DNA of 64,000 bases from Neobacillus sp. YX16 (lineage in GTDB: Bacteria; Bacillota; Bacilli; Bacillales; Cytobacillaceae). Of the stretch, positions 8,432-17,067 are shown in pieces; within the stretch, counting starts at the first letter, position 1, and the number at the start of each line of letters is the position of its first letter. The position numbers and the translations under genes were made by a program. A model generated the notes under the pieces. It was given only the letters and a program-made list of their open reading frames with translations, did not search any database and had not been told where the DNA came from. The stretch lies in the NCBI RefSeq assembly GCF_030123505.1, contig NZ_CP126115.1, forward strand, positions 2,370,001 through 2,434,000, given 5' to 3'.

Positions 8432-8538
8432 ATAAAGGTTATGTTGCCGAGGCGAGAAACATAAAACAGAAATTCTCAAAAAGGTCGGAGTCCTAAGTTC
8501 CCACAATGAATTATTTGTTACTCTCGATAACTCTATAA

Positions 8539-8577
8539 TAAAGCCTCATGGTGAATTTTCACTCATGAGGCTTTTTT
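8539..8577 (+). terminator. etfBA terminator
   Basis: AAAGCCTCATG and CATGAGGCTTT form a long stem, with GTGAA/TTCAC pairing inside, followed by six T. It lies about 110 nt downstream of etfA. Confidence 0.92.
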
Positions 8578-8644
8578 CTATATATACCTATTTTTTTGTT
8601 TAGCCTGTTTCCGCTCGAAATAAAAAAAAATATAGCTTCTTATT

Positions 8645-8687
8645 TTAACTAATGGTTAATAATGGTTAATTATTATGAATTTTACAT
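8645..8687 (+). repeat. AT-rich repeat, copy B (related to 5788-5829)
   Basis: Thirty of the first 33 nt match copy A. This copy also contains an internal direct repeat, AATGGTTAAT twice in tandem (8651-8670). It lies between the etfBA terminator and the ABC exporter genes. Confidence 0.6.
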
Positions 8688-8793
8688 TAATGAATAGAAA
8701 AAATAAAATGAAATATATACAAACTAATCCTAATAAAATGAATTTTCGACTGGTAATTTTATTTATATACTATCATCTGGTGCCAGAATTATT

Positions 8794-8853
8794 ATGATTA
8801 CAAAAGGAGGAGTCAGGGTATTTAGATTCTTAGATACCTATTTTAAAGCATGA
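8794..8853 (+). CDS. Possible 19-aa leader peptide upstream of the ABC exporter
   Basis: The frame reads MITKGGVRVFRFLDTYFKA followed by TGA and lies about 90 nt before the first exporter gene. In B. subtilis the related bmrCD genes are controlled by translation of a leader ORF (bmrB), which makes a leader here plausible. Against it, there is no good ribosome binding site before this ATG (the strong GGAGGAG lies inside the frame), and I see no clear terminator/anti-terminator pair. Low confidence. Confidence 0.25.
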   Translation: MITKGGVRVFRFLDTYFKA

Positions 8854-8942
8854 TAATCCATGAAAGATGATGGGGAAATCCATTGTGATTGGTTGAAGGG
8901 TGCGTTATTCTAAGCATATTCCTTTATGAAGGAGGGGGTATG

Positions 8943-10754
8943 ATGAAAAAAAGACCTATCTTTAAGGAGCATTTTGTTCTACATTTTGTTCTACATAAAT
9001 GGAGTTATTTGCTTGGAACCATCCTTTTAACCTTCTCCCTTGTATTGCAATTATTTGTTCCCGTTTTATTAAAAAAGTTCACAGATGGGCTCCAAAATGA
9101 ATCTATTCATGTTTCGGATTTATGGGAGTTGTCTCTTTGGTTTATCATTGTCGGGATTGGAGCTTTTCTCTTTCGGTCGAGTGGCCGAATTTATATATTC
9201 AAGATGTCAAGAATCTTAGAGCGGGACTTACGGACTTTACTGTTTTCACATTGGGAGAGATTGCAGGCTGAATATTATCAAAACCAGCGAATTGGGAATT
9301 TGATGGCTCATGCCGTAAACGATGTCAATATTATGAGGCAGATTGTCATGCAGGGATATTTTCAGATGGTGGAAGCGGCTGTATTAATTTCGATCTCTGT
9401 ATTCATGATGGCTAGTACGATTCATCTCTTTTTAACGTTACTGGTCCTATTACCTTTACCAGGATTAACGTATATCGCCTATCGTTTCCGGTCCAAAATT
9501 CAAATGCATTCCCTAAACGTACAAGAAGCGATAGGAACACTGACAAGCCGAGTTCAAGAATTTTGTTCGGGAATCAGTGTCATTAAAACTTATATTCAAG
9601 AGCAAGAAGAATGTAAGAAGTTTACAAATGATAATCAGTCCAATGTCGAGTTCAACAAACAGTTAATTGTTTCAAATTCGCTTTTCACCTCATTAAGTCA
9701 AGGAATTGTCGGACTAAGTTATTTGATTTCTATTGTATTTGGTTCCATTTTAGTGATGAAAAGTGCCATTTCTCTTGGAGACTTTGTTGCTTTTAATACG
9801 TATTTATCTTTGTTGATCGCCCCCATTGAAAACATAGGGAAGGTCATTAATCTCCTGCAGCAGGGTAAAGCCGCAGATAACCGAATTCGCCATGTATTAT
9901 CTACGGAACCGGCTATTAAAGATGAAGAAGGGATTACCCCTATAATCTCACTTCAAGGTGAAATTAGAATTAAAAATTTATCTTTTAAATACCAAAGAAG
10001 TAAAAAGTACGCATTAAAGAATATTAACATTACCATCCCCAAAGGAACTAGTTTAGCCATTGTCGGGAAAGTAGGCAGCGGAAAATCAACCTTAGTCAAT
10101 TTACTCTTACGTTTATATAATCCTCCCAAAAATTCAATCTTTATTGATGAACAGGATATCCGTGATGTGCCATTAAAAACACTTCGTACATCGGTTGCAT
10201 ATGTCCCACAAGACAATTTTTTATTTTCCTCAACCATTAAAGAGAATATAGCCTTTGACCCAAATCCTTATCAGGATGATCAAGTCGTGCATGCTGCAAA
10301 GCAAGCTCACATTTATGATGATATTATGGATCTTCCTCATAATTTTGAGACCGAATTAGGAGAAAGAGGGCTTTCCTTATCAGGTGGACAACGGCAGCGT
10401 GTTAGTATTGCAAGAGCATTGATCAAACCTTCTCCAATCATTATTTTTGATGACAGCCTTTCAGCCGTTGATTCTAAGACGGAATCCATTATTTTAACCA
10501 CATTGCGATCCGAAATGAAAAGTCGAACCTCCATCATTATTAGTCATCGAATTTCTACGATACAAGAAGCGGATCAAATCATTGTGCTGGATCAAGGGGA
10601 ATTGGTGGAAAGTGGCACACATCAATGCCTTTTAAAGAAGAATGGAATTTATAAAAAAATGTTTGCCCAGCAAACAACGGATTTTTCATTTGCTCATTCA
10701 ACGTTTCCACCACTTAATGGAAGAAAGATCCTCATTAAGAAAAGGAGGGGGTAA
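8943..10754 (+). CDS. Heterodimeric ABC exporter, subunit with degenerate ATP site (MdlA/BmrC type)
   Basis: About 603 aa: an N-terminal six-helix membrane domain (roughly residues 20-310) and a C-terminal ATPase. Walker A is GKVGSGKST, the signature is LSGGQRQR and Walker B is IIIFDDSLSAVD. The catalytic glutamate after Walker B is Asp, the usual mark of the degenerate-site partner in heterodimeric multidrug exporters such as MdlA or BmrC (YheI). An upstream TTG would extend the frame to 8889, but GGAGGGGG at 8931-8938 fits the ATG at 8943. The second subunit follows within about 25 nt, so the two form one exporter. The substrate is unknown; drugs, peptides or lipids are all possible. Confidence 0.92.
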   Translation: MKKRPIFKEHFVLHFVLHKWSYLLGTILLTFSLVLQLFVPVLLKKFTDGLQNESIHVSDLWELSLWFIIVGIGAFLFRSSGRIYIFKMSRILERDLRTLLFSHWERLQAEYYQNQRIGNLMAHAVNDVNIMRQIVMQGYFQMVEAAVLISISVFMMASTIHLFLTLLVLLPLPGLTYIAYRFRSKIQMHSLNVQEAIGTLTSRVQEFCSGISVIKTYIQEQEECKKFTNDNQSNVEFNKQLIVSNSLFTSLSQGIVGLSYLISIVFGSILVMKSAISLGDFVAFNTYLSLLIAPIENIGKVINLLQQGKAADNRIRHVLSTEPAIKDEEGITPIISLQGEIRIKNLSFKYQRSKKYALKNINITIPKGTSLAIVGKVGSGKSTLVNLLLRLYNPPKNSIFIDEQDIRDVPLKTLRTSVAYVPQDNFLFSSTIKENIAFDPNPYQDDQVVHAAKQAHIYDDIMDLPHNFETELGERGLSLSGGQRQRVSIARALIKPSPIIIFDDSLSAVDSKTESIILTTLRSEMKSRTSIIISHRISTIQEADQIIVLDQGELVESGTHQCLLKKNGIYKKMFAQQTTDFSFAHSTFPPLNGRKILIKKRRG

Positions 10755-10777
10755 TCATACGAAAAATAAAAGAGGGA

Positions 10778-12544
10778 ATGCATCCCCCCATAGGCGACCG
10801 TCAATTATTAAAGGGAATGCTGACGTTTGCGAAGCCATATAGGAAGCTCATTTTATATGCGCTTTTGTTGACATTCTTTATTGTCATAGCCAGCTTAGCT
10901 CAGCCATTTATTATTAAGGTGGCCATTGACTCTTACATCAAGATGAACGATTACCAAGGGCTGATGTATTTAGGTATCATCTATTTCATATTGATTTTGG
11001 TTTCTTCTATTTGTACGTATTTTCAAAATAATATTCTTCAATATACAGGGCAGTATGTAATATATGATTTTCGTCAGGCAATTTTCAAGCATTTTTCCCT
11101 GATGCAAATGAGTTTTTTTAGAAAAAATCCAATTGGCAGGCTAGTGACAAGGATTACCCATGATGTGGAAGCCCTAAATCAGCTCTACTCACAAGTGATT
11201 GTGAACTTAGTAAAAGAAGTACTGATTCTCATTGGAATCATTATCCTTATGTTATATATGAGTGTAAACCTTACCCTGATCTGCTTTTTAGTGATACCAG
11301 TTATTGCAATTGTTACTTTTTATTTTAAAACGGTATTGCGCAAAACACAGAGAAATCTTCGGACGATTCTTTCGAAGCTTCTTTCCTACCTAGCTGAGAA
11401 TCTTTCTGGAATGAGTGTCATACAACTATTTGCCCGCGAAGGGAAACAGTTGGATCGGTTTAATCAATTAAATGAGGAGCATTATCGGGCTGGGATGCAT
11501 CAAACCGTAGTTAATTCTATCTTTAACCCTTCAATCGGTCTTTTCGGAAACATTTCGCTCGCGCTTTTAGTTTGGTATGGAGGGAGAAGTGTATTAGATA
11601 GTAGTATTACCTTTGGTACGGTGTATGCCTTTACACATTATGTCAGACAGTTTTTTGAACCGCTCAGAGGATTAGCAGACAGATTCAACCAAATACAAGC
11701 CGCTCTTGCATCAGCAGAACGAATATTTGAAACCTTAGAAACGAAACCAACGATATTAAATCCTGTTCACCCTATGAAACTTCCAGAAAAAGTTCAGGGC
11801 AACATCGTTTTTCAAAATGTTTGGTTTGCTTACCAACATGAAGAATGGGTATTAAAGGATGTCCATTTTAGAATCAATCAAGGAGAAACAGTAGGTGTTG
11901 TCGGTGCGACAGGTGCCGGCAAAAGTTCGATTATTCAACTCATCAACCGGTTTTATGATAATCAAAAGGGGACGATCAGTCTTGATGGAATAAATATTAA
12001 AGAGGTTCATTTAAACGACCTTAGGAAGCACATTGGAATTATTCAACAAGATGCCTTTGTCTTTTCAGGGACTGTCTTTGACAATATTCGCTTGAATCAT
12101 AAACATGTAAGTGATGAAGAAATCATAAAAGCGGCAAAGGCTGTAAATGTCGATTCTTTTTTTAGAATGCTGCCTCAAGGATATGAAACCATGCTGGGAG
12201 AGGAAGGAACCGTGTTGTCGGCGGGACAAAAGCAGCTGCTCTCCTTTTTAAGAGCCATGATTGCGGACAATGATGTACTTATCCTTGATGAAGCGACCGC
12301 CAATATTGATACAGAAACAGAACAAGCGGTTCAAGAAACCTTACGAGAAATGTCAAAGAACCGAACAACCATTATCATCGCGCATCGTCTTTCAACCATC
12401 CAGTATGCAGATAAAATCATTGTTTTAGATAAAGGGAGAATTGTAGAAATAGGGAATCATCAACAGCTTTTAAGAAACCAATCCATGTACTATCAATTAT
12501 GCATGAATCAGACCAAAGGCAAGCAGGTAAAGGTTAAAGTTTAA
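10778..12544 (+). CDS. Heterodimeric ABC exporter, catalytic subunit (MdlB/BmrD type)
   Basis: This 588-aa half transporter has an N-terminal membrane domain and an ATPase with Walker A GATGAGKSS, signature LSAGQKQ, Walker B VLILDEATANID (intact catalytic Glu) and switch His in IIIAHRLST. It is the MdlB/YheH-type partner of the preceding gene. The first ATG (10778) has a GAGGG only 1 nt away, too close to work. The good site, GGAGGGG at 10744-10750, points to codon ATA at 10757 in the same frame, which would add IRKIKEG before the ATG. The true start is therefore uncertain and may be non-canonical. A terminator follows at 12565. Confidence 0.9.
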   Translation: MHPPIGDRQLLKGMLTFAKPYRKLILYALLLTFFIVIASLAQPFIIKVAIDSYIKMNDYQGLMYLGIIYFILILVSSICTYFQNNILQYTGQYVIYDFRQAIFKHFSLMQMSFFRKNPIGRLVTRITHDVEALNQLYSQVIVNLVKEVLILIGIIILMLYMSVNLTLICFLVIPVIAIVTFYFKTVLRKTQRNLRTILSKLLSYLAENLSGMSVIQLFAREGKQLDRFNQLNEEHYRAGMHQTVVNSIFNPSIGLFGNISLALLVWYGGRSVLDSSITFGTVYAFTHYVRQFFEPLRGLADRFNQIQAALASAERIFETLETKPTILNPVHPMKLPEKVQGNIVFQNVWFAYQHEEWVLKDVHFRINQGETVGVVGATGAGKSSIIQLINRFYDNQKGTISLDGINIKEVHLNDLRKHIGIIQQDAFVFSGTVFDNIRLNHKHVSDEEIIKAAKAVNVDSFFRMLPQGYETMLGEEGTVLSAGQKQLLSFLRAMIADNDVLILDEATANIDTETEQAVQETLREMSKNRTTIIIAHRLSTIQYADKIIVLDKGRIVEIGNHQQLLRNQSMYYQLCMNQTKGKQVKVKV

Positions 12545-12564
12545 AATAGCTCTAATATATAAAT

Positions 12565-12600
12565 AGGATGGTTAATCTTAGGATTAAGCCATCCTTTGTT
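12565..12600 (+). terminator. ABC exporter operon terminator
   Basis: AGGATGG-TTAATC pairs with GATTAA-G-CCATCCT around a TTAG loop, with one bulged G, followed by a T-rich run. It lies between the convergent exporter operon and the AraC gene and may serve both. Confidence 0.8.
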
Positions 12601-13447
12601 ATTGTCCTGCCAATTTTTGTTCATCACTGAACTGAGTAGGGGAGACCCCCACTATTTTTTTGAAAATCCGACTGAAATACAGTTCATCCTCATACCCGAC
12701 ATTTTGACTCACTTCTTTGATTCTTATTTCAGAATGGGCAAGCAGTTCTTTTGCCCGATCAATTCGTAGATGGGTTAAATATTCAATCGGACTGTAACCA
12801 GTAAATTTTTTGAAGAGTCTAGAGTAGTGACTTTTACTTAAGCCTGCTATCTTTGCCAAATCTGTAACGTTTATTCCCTGATGATAATGATGACCTATGT
12901 AATTAATCGTTTCCTCTATCACTTGTCTTGTATCCTTTGAGATTGTTTGAACATGAAAGTCCTGTAATAAGGTTAGTAATAATTCTTGAAATAATATTTT
13001 TTGTTTAAATGCTATCGTTGAACCTCTTCGTTTAGATAAAGAGTGGATTTCATCTAATAAGATGACAACTCCTGAGCTGTTTTTAATTGTATATACTCCA
13101 TGTAAAGGAAAAGATATTTCCTGTGGAAGTTTGAAATGCCATTGCTCTTTTTTCTCAAAGGCCGCTGCATGAGTAAATCGTATAAAATAAAACTCAAGAG
13201 GATTAGAAGGGGAAGTTGTTTTGTCGCAGATCATACCAGGAGTAAAGACTATGAGTTTACCTGGCGAAAGGTCATTTTTTTTACCATTGATCACGACTTC
13301 TCCAGTTCCTTTTGTAATAAACCAAAGAGAATGATTGAGGGTTCTTTTTCCCTTTTTACTCCAATTTGGCGGACAGGCTTTATAACCTGATAATATTAAG
13401 GAAAATGTTAACTCATTTAGTTTAGATGAAAGACTGCCAAGATCCAT
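12599..13447 (-). CDS. AraC-family transcriptional regulator
   Basis: About 282 aa with an N-terminal cupin-like sensing domain (WFITKGTGEVVING, LSPGKLIVFTPG) and a C-terminal double helix-turn-helix. The first HTH is INVTDLAKIAGLSKSHYSRLFKK; the second is IRIKEVSQNVGYEDELYFSRIFKK, ending GVSPTQF. The frame can be extended by two codons to a TTG at 13453, but I prefer the ATG at 13447. It is a single gene, convergent with the ABC exporter and without an adjacent sugar operon, so its target cannot be read from context. The ligand is unknown; sugars are common for this architecture. Confidence 0.9.
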   Translation of the reverse strand: MDLGSLSSKLNELTFSLILSGYKACPPNWSKKGKRTLNHSLWFITKGTGEVVINGKKNDLSPGKLIVFTPGMICDKTTSPSNPLEFYFIRFTHAAAFEKKEQWHFKLPQEISFPLHGVYTIKNSSGVVILLDEIHSLSKRRGSTIAFKQKILFQELLLTLLQDFHVQTISKDTRQVIEETINYIGHHYHQGINVTDLAKIAGLSKSHYSRLFKKFTGYSPIEYLTHLRIDRAKELLAHSEIRIKEVSQNVGYEDELYFSRIFKKIVGVSPTQFSDEQKLAGQ

Positions 13448-13553
13448 ACACAAAGAACCTCATCCTTTACTGATAGATAGCTATTTTAAATTATTTATAC
13501 GCAATAACTACAAGAATAATGATAAAGGAACCTTGAAATAATAGATTTTGGAG

Positions 13554-13592
13554 CCTACTTTCGAATATCAAAAAAGGAAAGTAGGTTTTTTT
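13554..13592 (+). terminator. Orphan terminator-like hairpin 1
   Basis: CCTACTTTC pairs with GAAAGTAGG (13577-13585), followed by seven T. No plus-strand gene lies upstream; the nearest gene, the AraC regulator, runs the other way. It may end a small RNA or read-through transcription. Confidence 0.6.
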
Positions 13593-13638
13593 ACGGGTTC
13601 CGTTAACTATCGCAAACATTAAAAATGTAATACAAAAT

Positions 13639-13676
13639 GACCTTCAAATTGTATGGTAATTTGAAGGTCTATTTTT
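13639..13676 (+). terminator. Orphan terminator-like hairpin 2
   Basis: GACCTTCAAATT pairs perfectly with AATTTGAAGGTC (13658-13669) around a 7-nt loop, and a T-rich run follows. It is the second strong hairpin within 100 nt with no gene in front of it. Confidence 0.65.
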
Positions 13677-13867
13677 GTTGATATTAAGGGATTTCGATAA
13701 TTATTTTGGCGGAATTTGTATATTAAAATGTGGGGGTACAATAGCCAGTGTACCGCAGCAGAATACTCTTCATTTTTACTTTCAAATTGATAAACAGAAG
13801 GTGTTTTTTTATTTAGGGTTAGACTCTGTTATAACTGAATGTTGATTTCACTGTATGTGAAAAATAA

Positions 13868-14054
13868 ACGGAAAAATTCCGGTTAAATTGGGAAATACCC
13901 ATATTTCCTTAAAAATAAGGGGAGTTTTTCCGGTTATAGTATCCAAATCTTTGGATTTTGTCTTATATAGAGCAGTTAATCGGAATATCTCCGCTTATAT
14001 TTGCTTCTTAAGCTTCCTATATATACATTAGCAGGAAATTCTCCGCCTAATAAT
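13868..14054. repeat. Four spaced copies of a ~21-bp CGGA...TCCG element
   Basis: Related units start at about 13868, 13921, 13981 and 14032, roughly 50-60 nt apart. Each has the shape (C)GGA-A/T-rich-TCCG followed by GTTA, CTTA or CCTA and an AT run, so each is a small inverted repeat. The region between the AraC gene and the YlmA-like gene has no supported ORF. The spacing and shape suggest an intergenic repeat array; function is unknown. Confidence 0.55.
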
Positions 14055-14146
14055 ACTCATACCTTCACGAAATCGGCACGGAGAAGGCAGAAATGGTTTA
14101 CAAACTTTGTAATTCGTAATCCGAAGAATTAGGAATTAAAAACAGA

Positions 14147-14176
14147 AGTAGCAAGGGGATAAACCCTTGCTATTTC
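14147..14176. terminator. Hairpin downstream of the repeat array
   Basis: TAGCAAGGG (14149-14157) pairs with CCCTTGCTA (14164-14172) with a short loop; TTTCT follows on the plus strand. It lies about 170 nt past the 3' end of the minus-strand YlmA-like gene. It could be an orphan plus-strand terminator. Confidence 0.5.
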
Positions 14177-14350
14177 TAATATTTTTTAATCTCTCTAGCC
14201 TTACAAATTGCCCTATATTTTATAGTGCAAAAAGAATTACATTTTGGTTTGCAATTTCCTGTGCAAATTGACGTTTTTGCGATAGGAAACGGAACCCTTT
14301 AGGTTTTTTAATAGTTATTAATTAATCATTATAGTGTTTTATACTTTATA

Positions 14351-15142
14351 TCATTTTTCAACCATTTGAACTTTAGAAAGCAGAGGCCTACTGTTTTTCC
14401 AAATCACGCTAACTGGAAGCTCGAAAAATTGGGAAAGCCGTTCACTCGTGATTAACTCATTTGTGTCTCCTGAGGCAAAAACTTGTCCCTCTTTCAGTAG
14501 GAATGTTTTATTGAAGACTGGCAAGATTTCTTCTACATGATGGGTGACATAAATCATGGTGGGTGCATTGGGACTTTTCGCAATTTCTTCAATAGATTCT
14601 AACAATTTTTCCCGTGCAATAAAATCTAATCCATATGTAGGCTCGTCGAGAATTAGTAATGGAGGATCTGCCATTAGTGCACGAGCAATCAGCACTCGTT
14701 GTTTCTCCCCTTGGGAGAGTGTTTCGTAATTTCTATTTGCATAATCGATGCACCCAAGGTTTTTGAGTAATGTAATTGCCTTGTTTCTTATTTCATCTGT
14801 AGGTGTTTCGTAAAGTCCTATGGAAGCAAATGCACCACTTAATACAACTTCAAATGCATTATCACCCTGGTGGAATTTTTGTTGAAGGGATGAGGAAACA
14901 AAGCCAATTTGTTTCCGAAGTCGTTCCGCGAGATATGTCTTCCCAAATTCCATACCCAAAACACTAATTTTCCCCTTTGTCGGGAAGGTGTATGCATTCA
15001 GTAAATTTAAAATAGATGTTTTCCCAGCTCCGTTTAGTCCGAATAATATCCAGTTTTGTCCTTTTTCGATCTGCCAATTAACATCCTGTAAAATCCATTT
15101 TTCTCCCCGTCTCAAAAAGAGATTTTCTATTTGAATAACCAA
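14351..15142 (-). CDS. ylmA: ABC transporter ATP-binding protein, YlmA-like
   Basis: This 263-aa stand-alone ATPase has Walker A GLNGAGKTS, a Q-loop region GFVSSSLQQKFHQGD, signature LSQGEKQR, Walker B LLILDEP and switch His in MIYVTHH. It closely resembles what I recall of B. subtilis YlmA and the ModF-like branch (FEVVLSGAFASIGLYETPT). No permease is adjacent, so either the partner lies elsewhere or it works in a non-transport role. It is monocistronic, and the ATG at 15142 is preceded by a GGGGGA-type site. The substrate is unknown. Confidence 0.82.
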   Translation of the reverse strand: MVIQIENLFLRRGEKWILQDVNWQIEKGQNWILFGLNGAGKTSILNLLNAYTFPTKGKISVLGMEFGKTYLAERLRKQIGFVSSSLQQKFHQGDNAFEVVLSGAFASIGLYETPTDEIRNKAITLLKNLGCIDYANRNYETLSQGEKQRVLIARALMADPPLLILDEPTYGLDFIAREKLLESIEEIAKSPNAPTMIYVTHHVEEILPVFNKTFLLKEGQVFASGDTNELITSERLSQFFELPVSVIWKNSRPLLSKVQMVEK

Positions 15143-15324
15143 AGTTTATTCCCCCTATAAAATTCCTTTACCAGATTTCCCTTATAATCAAGTTGTGGTA
15201 GCAGTTATCTTAATAATAACATAATTCACCAATTCGCCTGTTAGTTGGACTCTCTGGCATAATAGGAATGGTATTAATTCTAGATTTTTTTGTTTAATTG
15301 ATTAGTCCCTAGTTACAAAAACAC

Positions 15325-15351
15325 AATGAGACCTGGATTCCAGGTCTCATT
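15325..15351 (-). terminator. cysteine dioxygenase operon terminator
   Basis: AATGAGACCTGG and CCAGGTCTCATT (12-bp perfect arms, 3-nt loop) overlap the stop codon of the minus-strand gene at 15347; a TTTTTG tract follows on the minus strand. Confidence 0.85.
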
Positions 15352-15913
15352 TGTTTAACTTCATATTTAGTTTGATCTCTTTTACCTTCTGATATTGTTC
15401 GTCAGGCCACCATGCGCCGCAATCGTCTGATACGATACATGCCGCACATTTTTGTAAGTCATAGACAATCATTCCGGTAATGGGTGGGGAATAGAGATGG
15501 AGAGTCACCATATCTGTATGGTTAGAGGCTTTCATTTTATGGACAGCCTTTTTGGGTGCATAAAAATATTGACCTTTATGATGGTACTGATAGAACAATT
15601 CTTTAGGTAAGCTATTTCCTTTAACTTCATAAACAGAATTAAGGGAAGTGCCGGAAATCACTTGTATCCAGCCGTGGGAATTGCCATGATCATGAGGGGC
15701 ACACTCCAACTGAGACCAATTCATGACAAGGAGCTCGACTTCATCATTTATATATAGAAGCTTTCGATTGTAAGGCTTTCCTTCAGATGGTTCTGGCAAT
15801 TGTGCAAGGTCCTCAAGTTTCATATCAATTTGTAACAAGGCATCCTTTAGGTCGGCTTTAGATGGACTTCTTAAGGAATCCAAAACACTCTTAATTTTAG
15901 CTGTCAAAGTCAT
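15347..15913 (-). CDS. Cysteine dioxygenase family protein
   Basis: This 188-aa cupin shows the cysteine dioxygenase metal motif APHDHGNSHGWIQVISG (two His of the iron site) and a later HKMKASN that supplies the third His. Enzymes of this family oxidise cysteine to cysteine sulfinate with O2 and Fe(II). The end carries an extra cysteine-bearing segment (CAACIVSDDCGAWWPDEQ) that I also associate with Bacillus homologues. AGGAGGAG precedes the ATG. It follows an EamA transporter gene by about 22 nt on the same strand, so export of a sulfur metabolite or amino acid together with cysteine oxidation is a reasonable guess. A related thiol dioxygenase specificity is not excluded. Confidence 0.85.
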   Translation of the reverse strand: MTLTAKIKSVLDSLRSPSKADLKDALLQIDMKLEDLAQLPEPSEGKPYNRKLLYINDEVELLVMNWSQLECAPHDHGNSHGWIQVISGTSLNSVYEVKGNSLPKELFYQYHHKGQYFYAPKKAVHKMKASNHTDMVTLHLYSPPITGMIVYDLQKCAACIVSDDCGAWWPDEQYQKVKEIKLNMKLNK

Positions 15914-15935
15914 AAAGCTTCTCCTCCTATATCCG

Positions 15936-16853
15936 TCATTTCTTTAAGAAGCGCAACAATATAGGTACAAGCTGACCATTAACGATAACCACTCCTATTA
16001 TAATTATGATTCCGCCTAGCACACTTATGAGTAAAACCTTCTCCTGTAAGAGTAAAACTGCAGCAACTAAAGTCGCGATAGGCTCCAAATATAAAAACAT
16101 TGAAACTTTTGAAGCCTCTAAAACCTCAAGTGCTCTTCCCCAATACCAATAAGCAATTCCAGATACAAAGACACCAAGAAACAACAAATGGGCCCACTCC
16201 GAATGGTCCAGCAAGGTTAGGTTTTCCCATCCTCTGTTTCGGATAATAAAAGGTGTAGTTAAAATCAAACCTAATAAACACATATAAAACGTTACAACAA
16301 GAGGAGGATAAGGAATTTTCAAACTTTTTAGGAGTACTGAATAAACTGCCCAATTCAACGTGCTGAGAATCATCAGCAGGAAGCCGATATTCATGGCGAA
16401 TTGAATGGATTGTCCACTTCGTGTCGAAGTAACAATAAGGACTCCAGTTACCGCAAGCACCATTCCAACAGCCTTTGTGATGTTCATCTTTTCATGCAAA
16501 AAAAGGAGCGAAAGAATAACTGTAAAGATGGGGGAGAACGAAATGAGCCATCCTGCAGCAGAAGCGTTGATCGTTAACAATGCTGTTGCCTGAAGGACCT
16601 GATGAACAAATACTCCAAGAATCCCTAAAACCATTAAATGAGGAACATATTTAATGGAGATATATAGCCGATGACGCTGCAATAATAAAAGCAACAAAAG
16701 AAATAAAGCTCCTATTCCAAATCGTATAACGAGTAGCGAAAAGGGGTCTAGCTTTACTAGCACAGCCTTGGTTGATACAAATGAAACTCCCCAAACACTA
16801 ATCGACATTAACGCATACAGCGAAGCGGTTAACCTAGGTCTATTAAAAGTCAT
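15936..16853 (-). CDS. EamA/DMT-family transporter
   Basis: This 305-aa protein has ten likely membrane segments arranged as two repeats (YALMSISVWGVSFVSTKA... and LNWAVYSVLLKS...). It is the standard drug/metabolite transporter EamA layout, with the repeat-end motif FLYLEPIATLVAAVLLLQEK. These are usually exporters of amino acids or other metabolites. It is the first gene of a two-gene minus-strand operon with the cysteine dioxygenase gene. The ATG at 16853 follows an AAAGGGAT site. No substrate can be read from the sequence. Confidence 0.9.
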   Translation of the reverse strand: MTFNRPRLTASLYALMSISVWGVSFVSTKAVLVKLDPFSLLVIRFGIGALFLLLLLLLQRHRLYISIKYVPHLMVLGILGVFVHQVLQATALLTINASAAGWLISFSPIFTVILSLLFLHEKMNITKAVGMVLAVTGVLIVTSTRSGQSIQFAMNIGFLLMILSTLNWAVYSVLLKSLKIPYPPLVVTFYMCLLGLILTTPFIIRNRGWENLTLLDHSEWAHLLFLGVFVSGIAYWYWGRALEVLEASKVSMFLYLEPIATLVAAVLLLQEKVLLISVLGGIIIIIGVVIVNGQLVPILLRFLKK

Positions 16854-17067
16854 GACTGAGCAATCCCTTTCGGTTAAAAGATAGTTATTTCATTTTATGC
16901 TTGTCCCAGTCCAACAATCAAAGTTATTTTTATTTAATTTGAATAAAAAGCTTTTGAGCATATGATATTTTTCTTTTTAGGGGAAAACTAACGGTGTGAG
17001 ATGTAATAATTTTATCCGAATCGGGAGATTGTATTATACAAAAGTGGAATAATCAGGAGGATAACGT

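Noticed and set aside
8428..8496. 22-codon frame overlapping the etfA stop as a possible truncated fixC
   Set aside because: The peptide MNKGYVAEARNIKQKFSKRS shows no FAD-binding N-terminal motif of FixC; probably chance.
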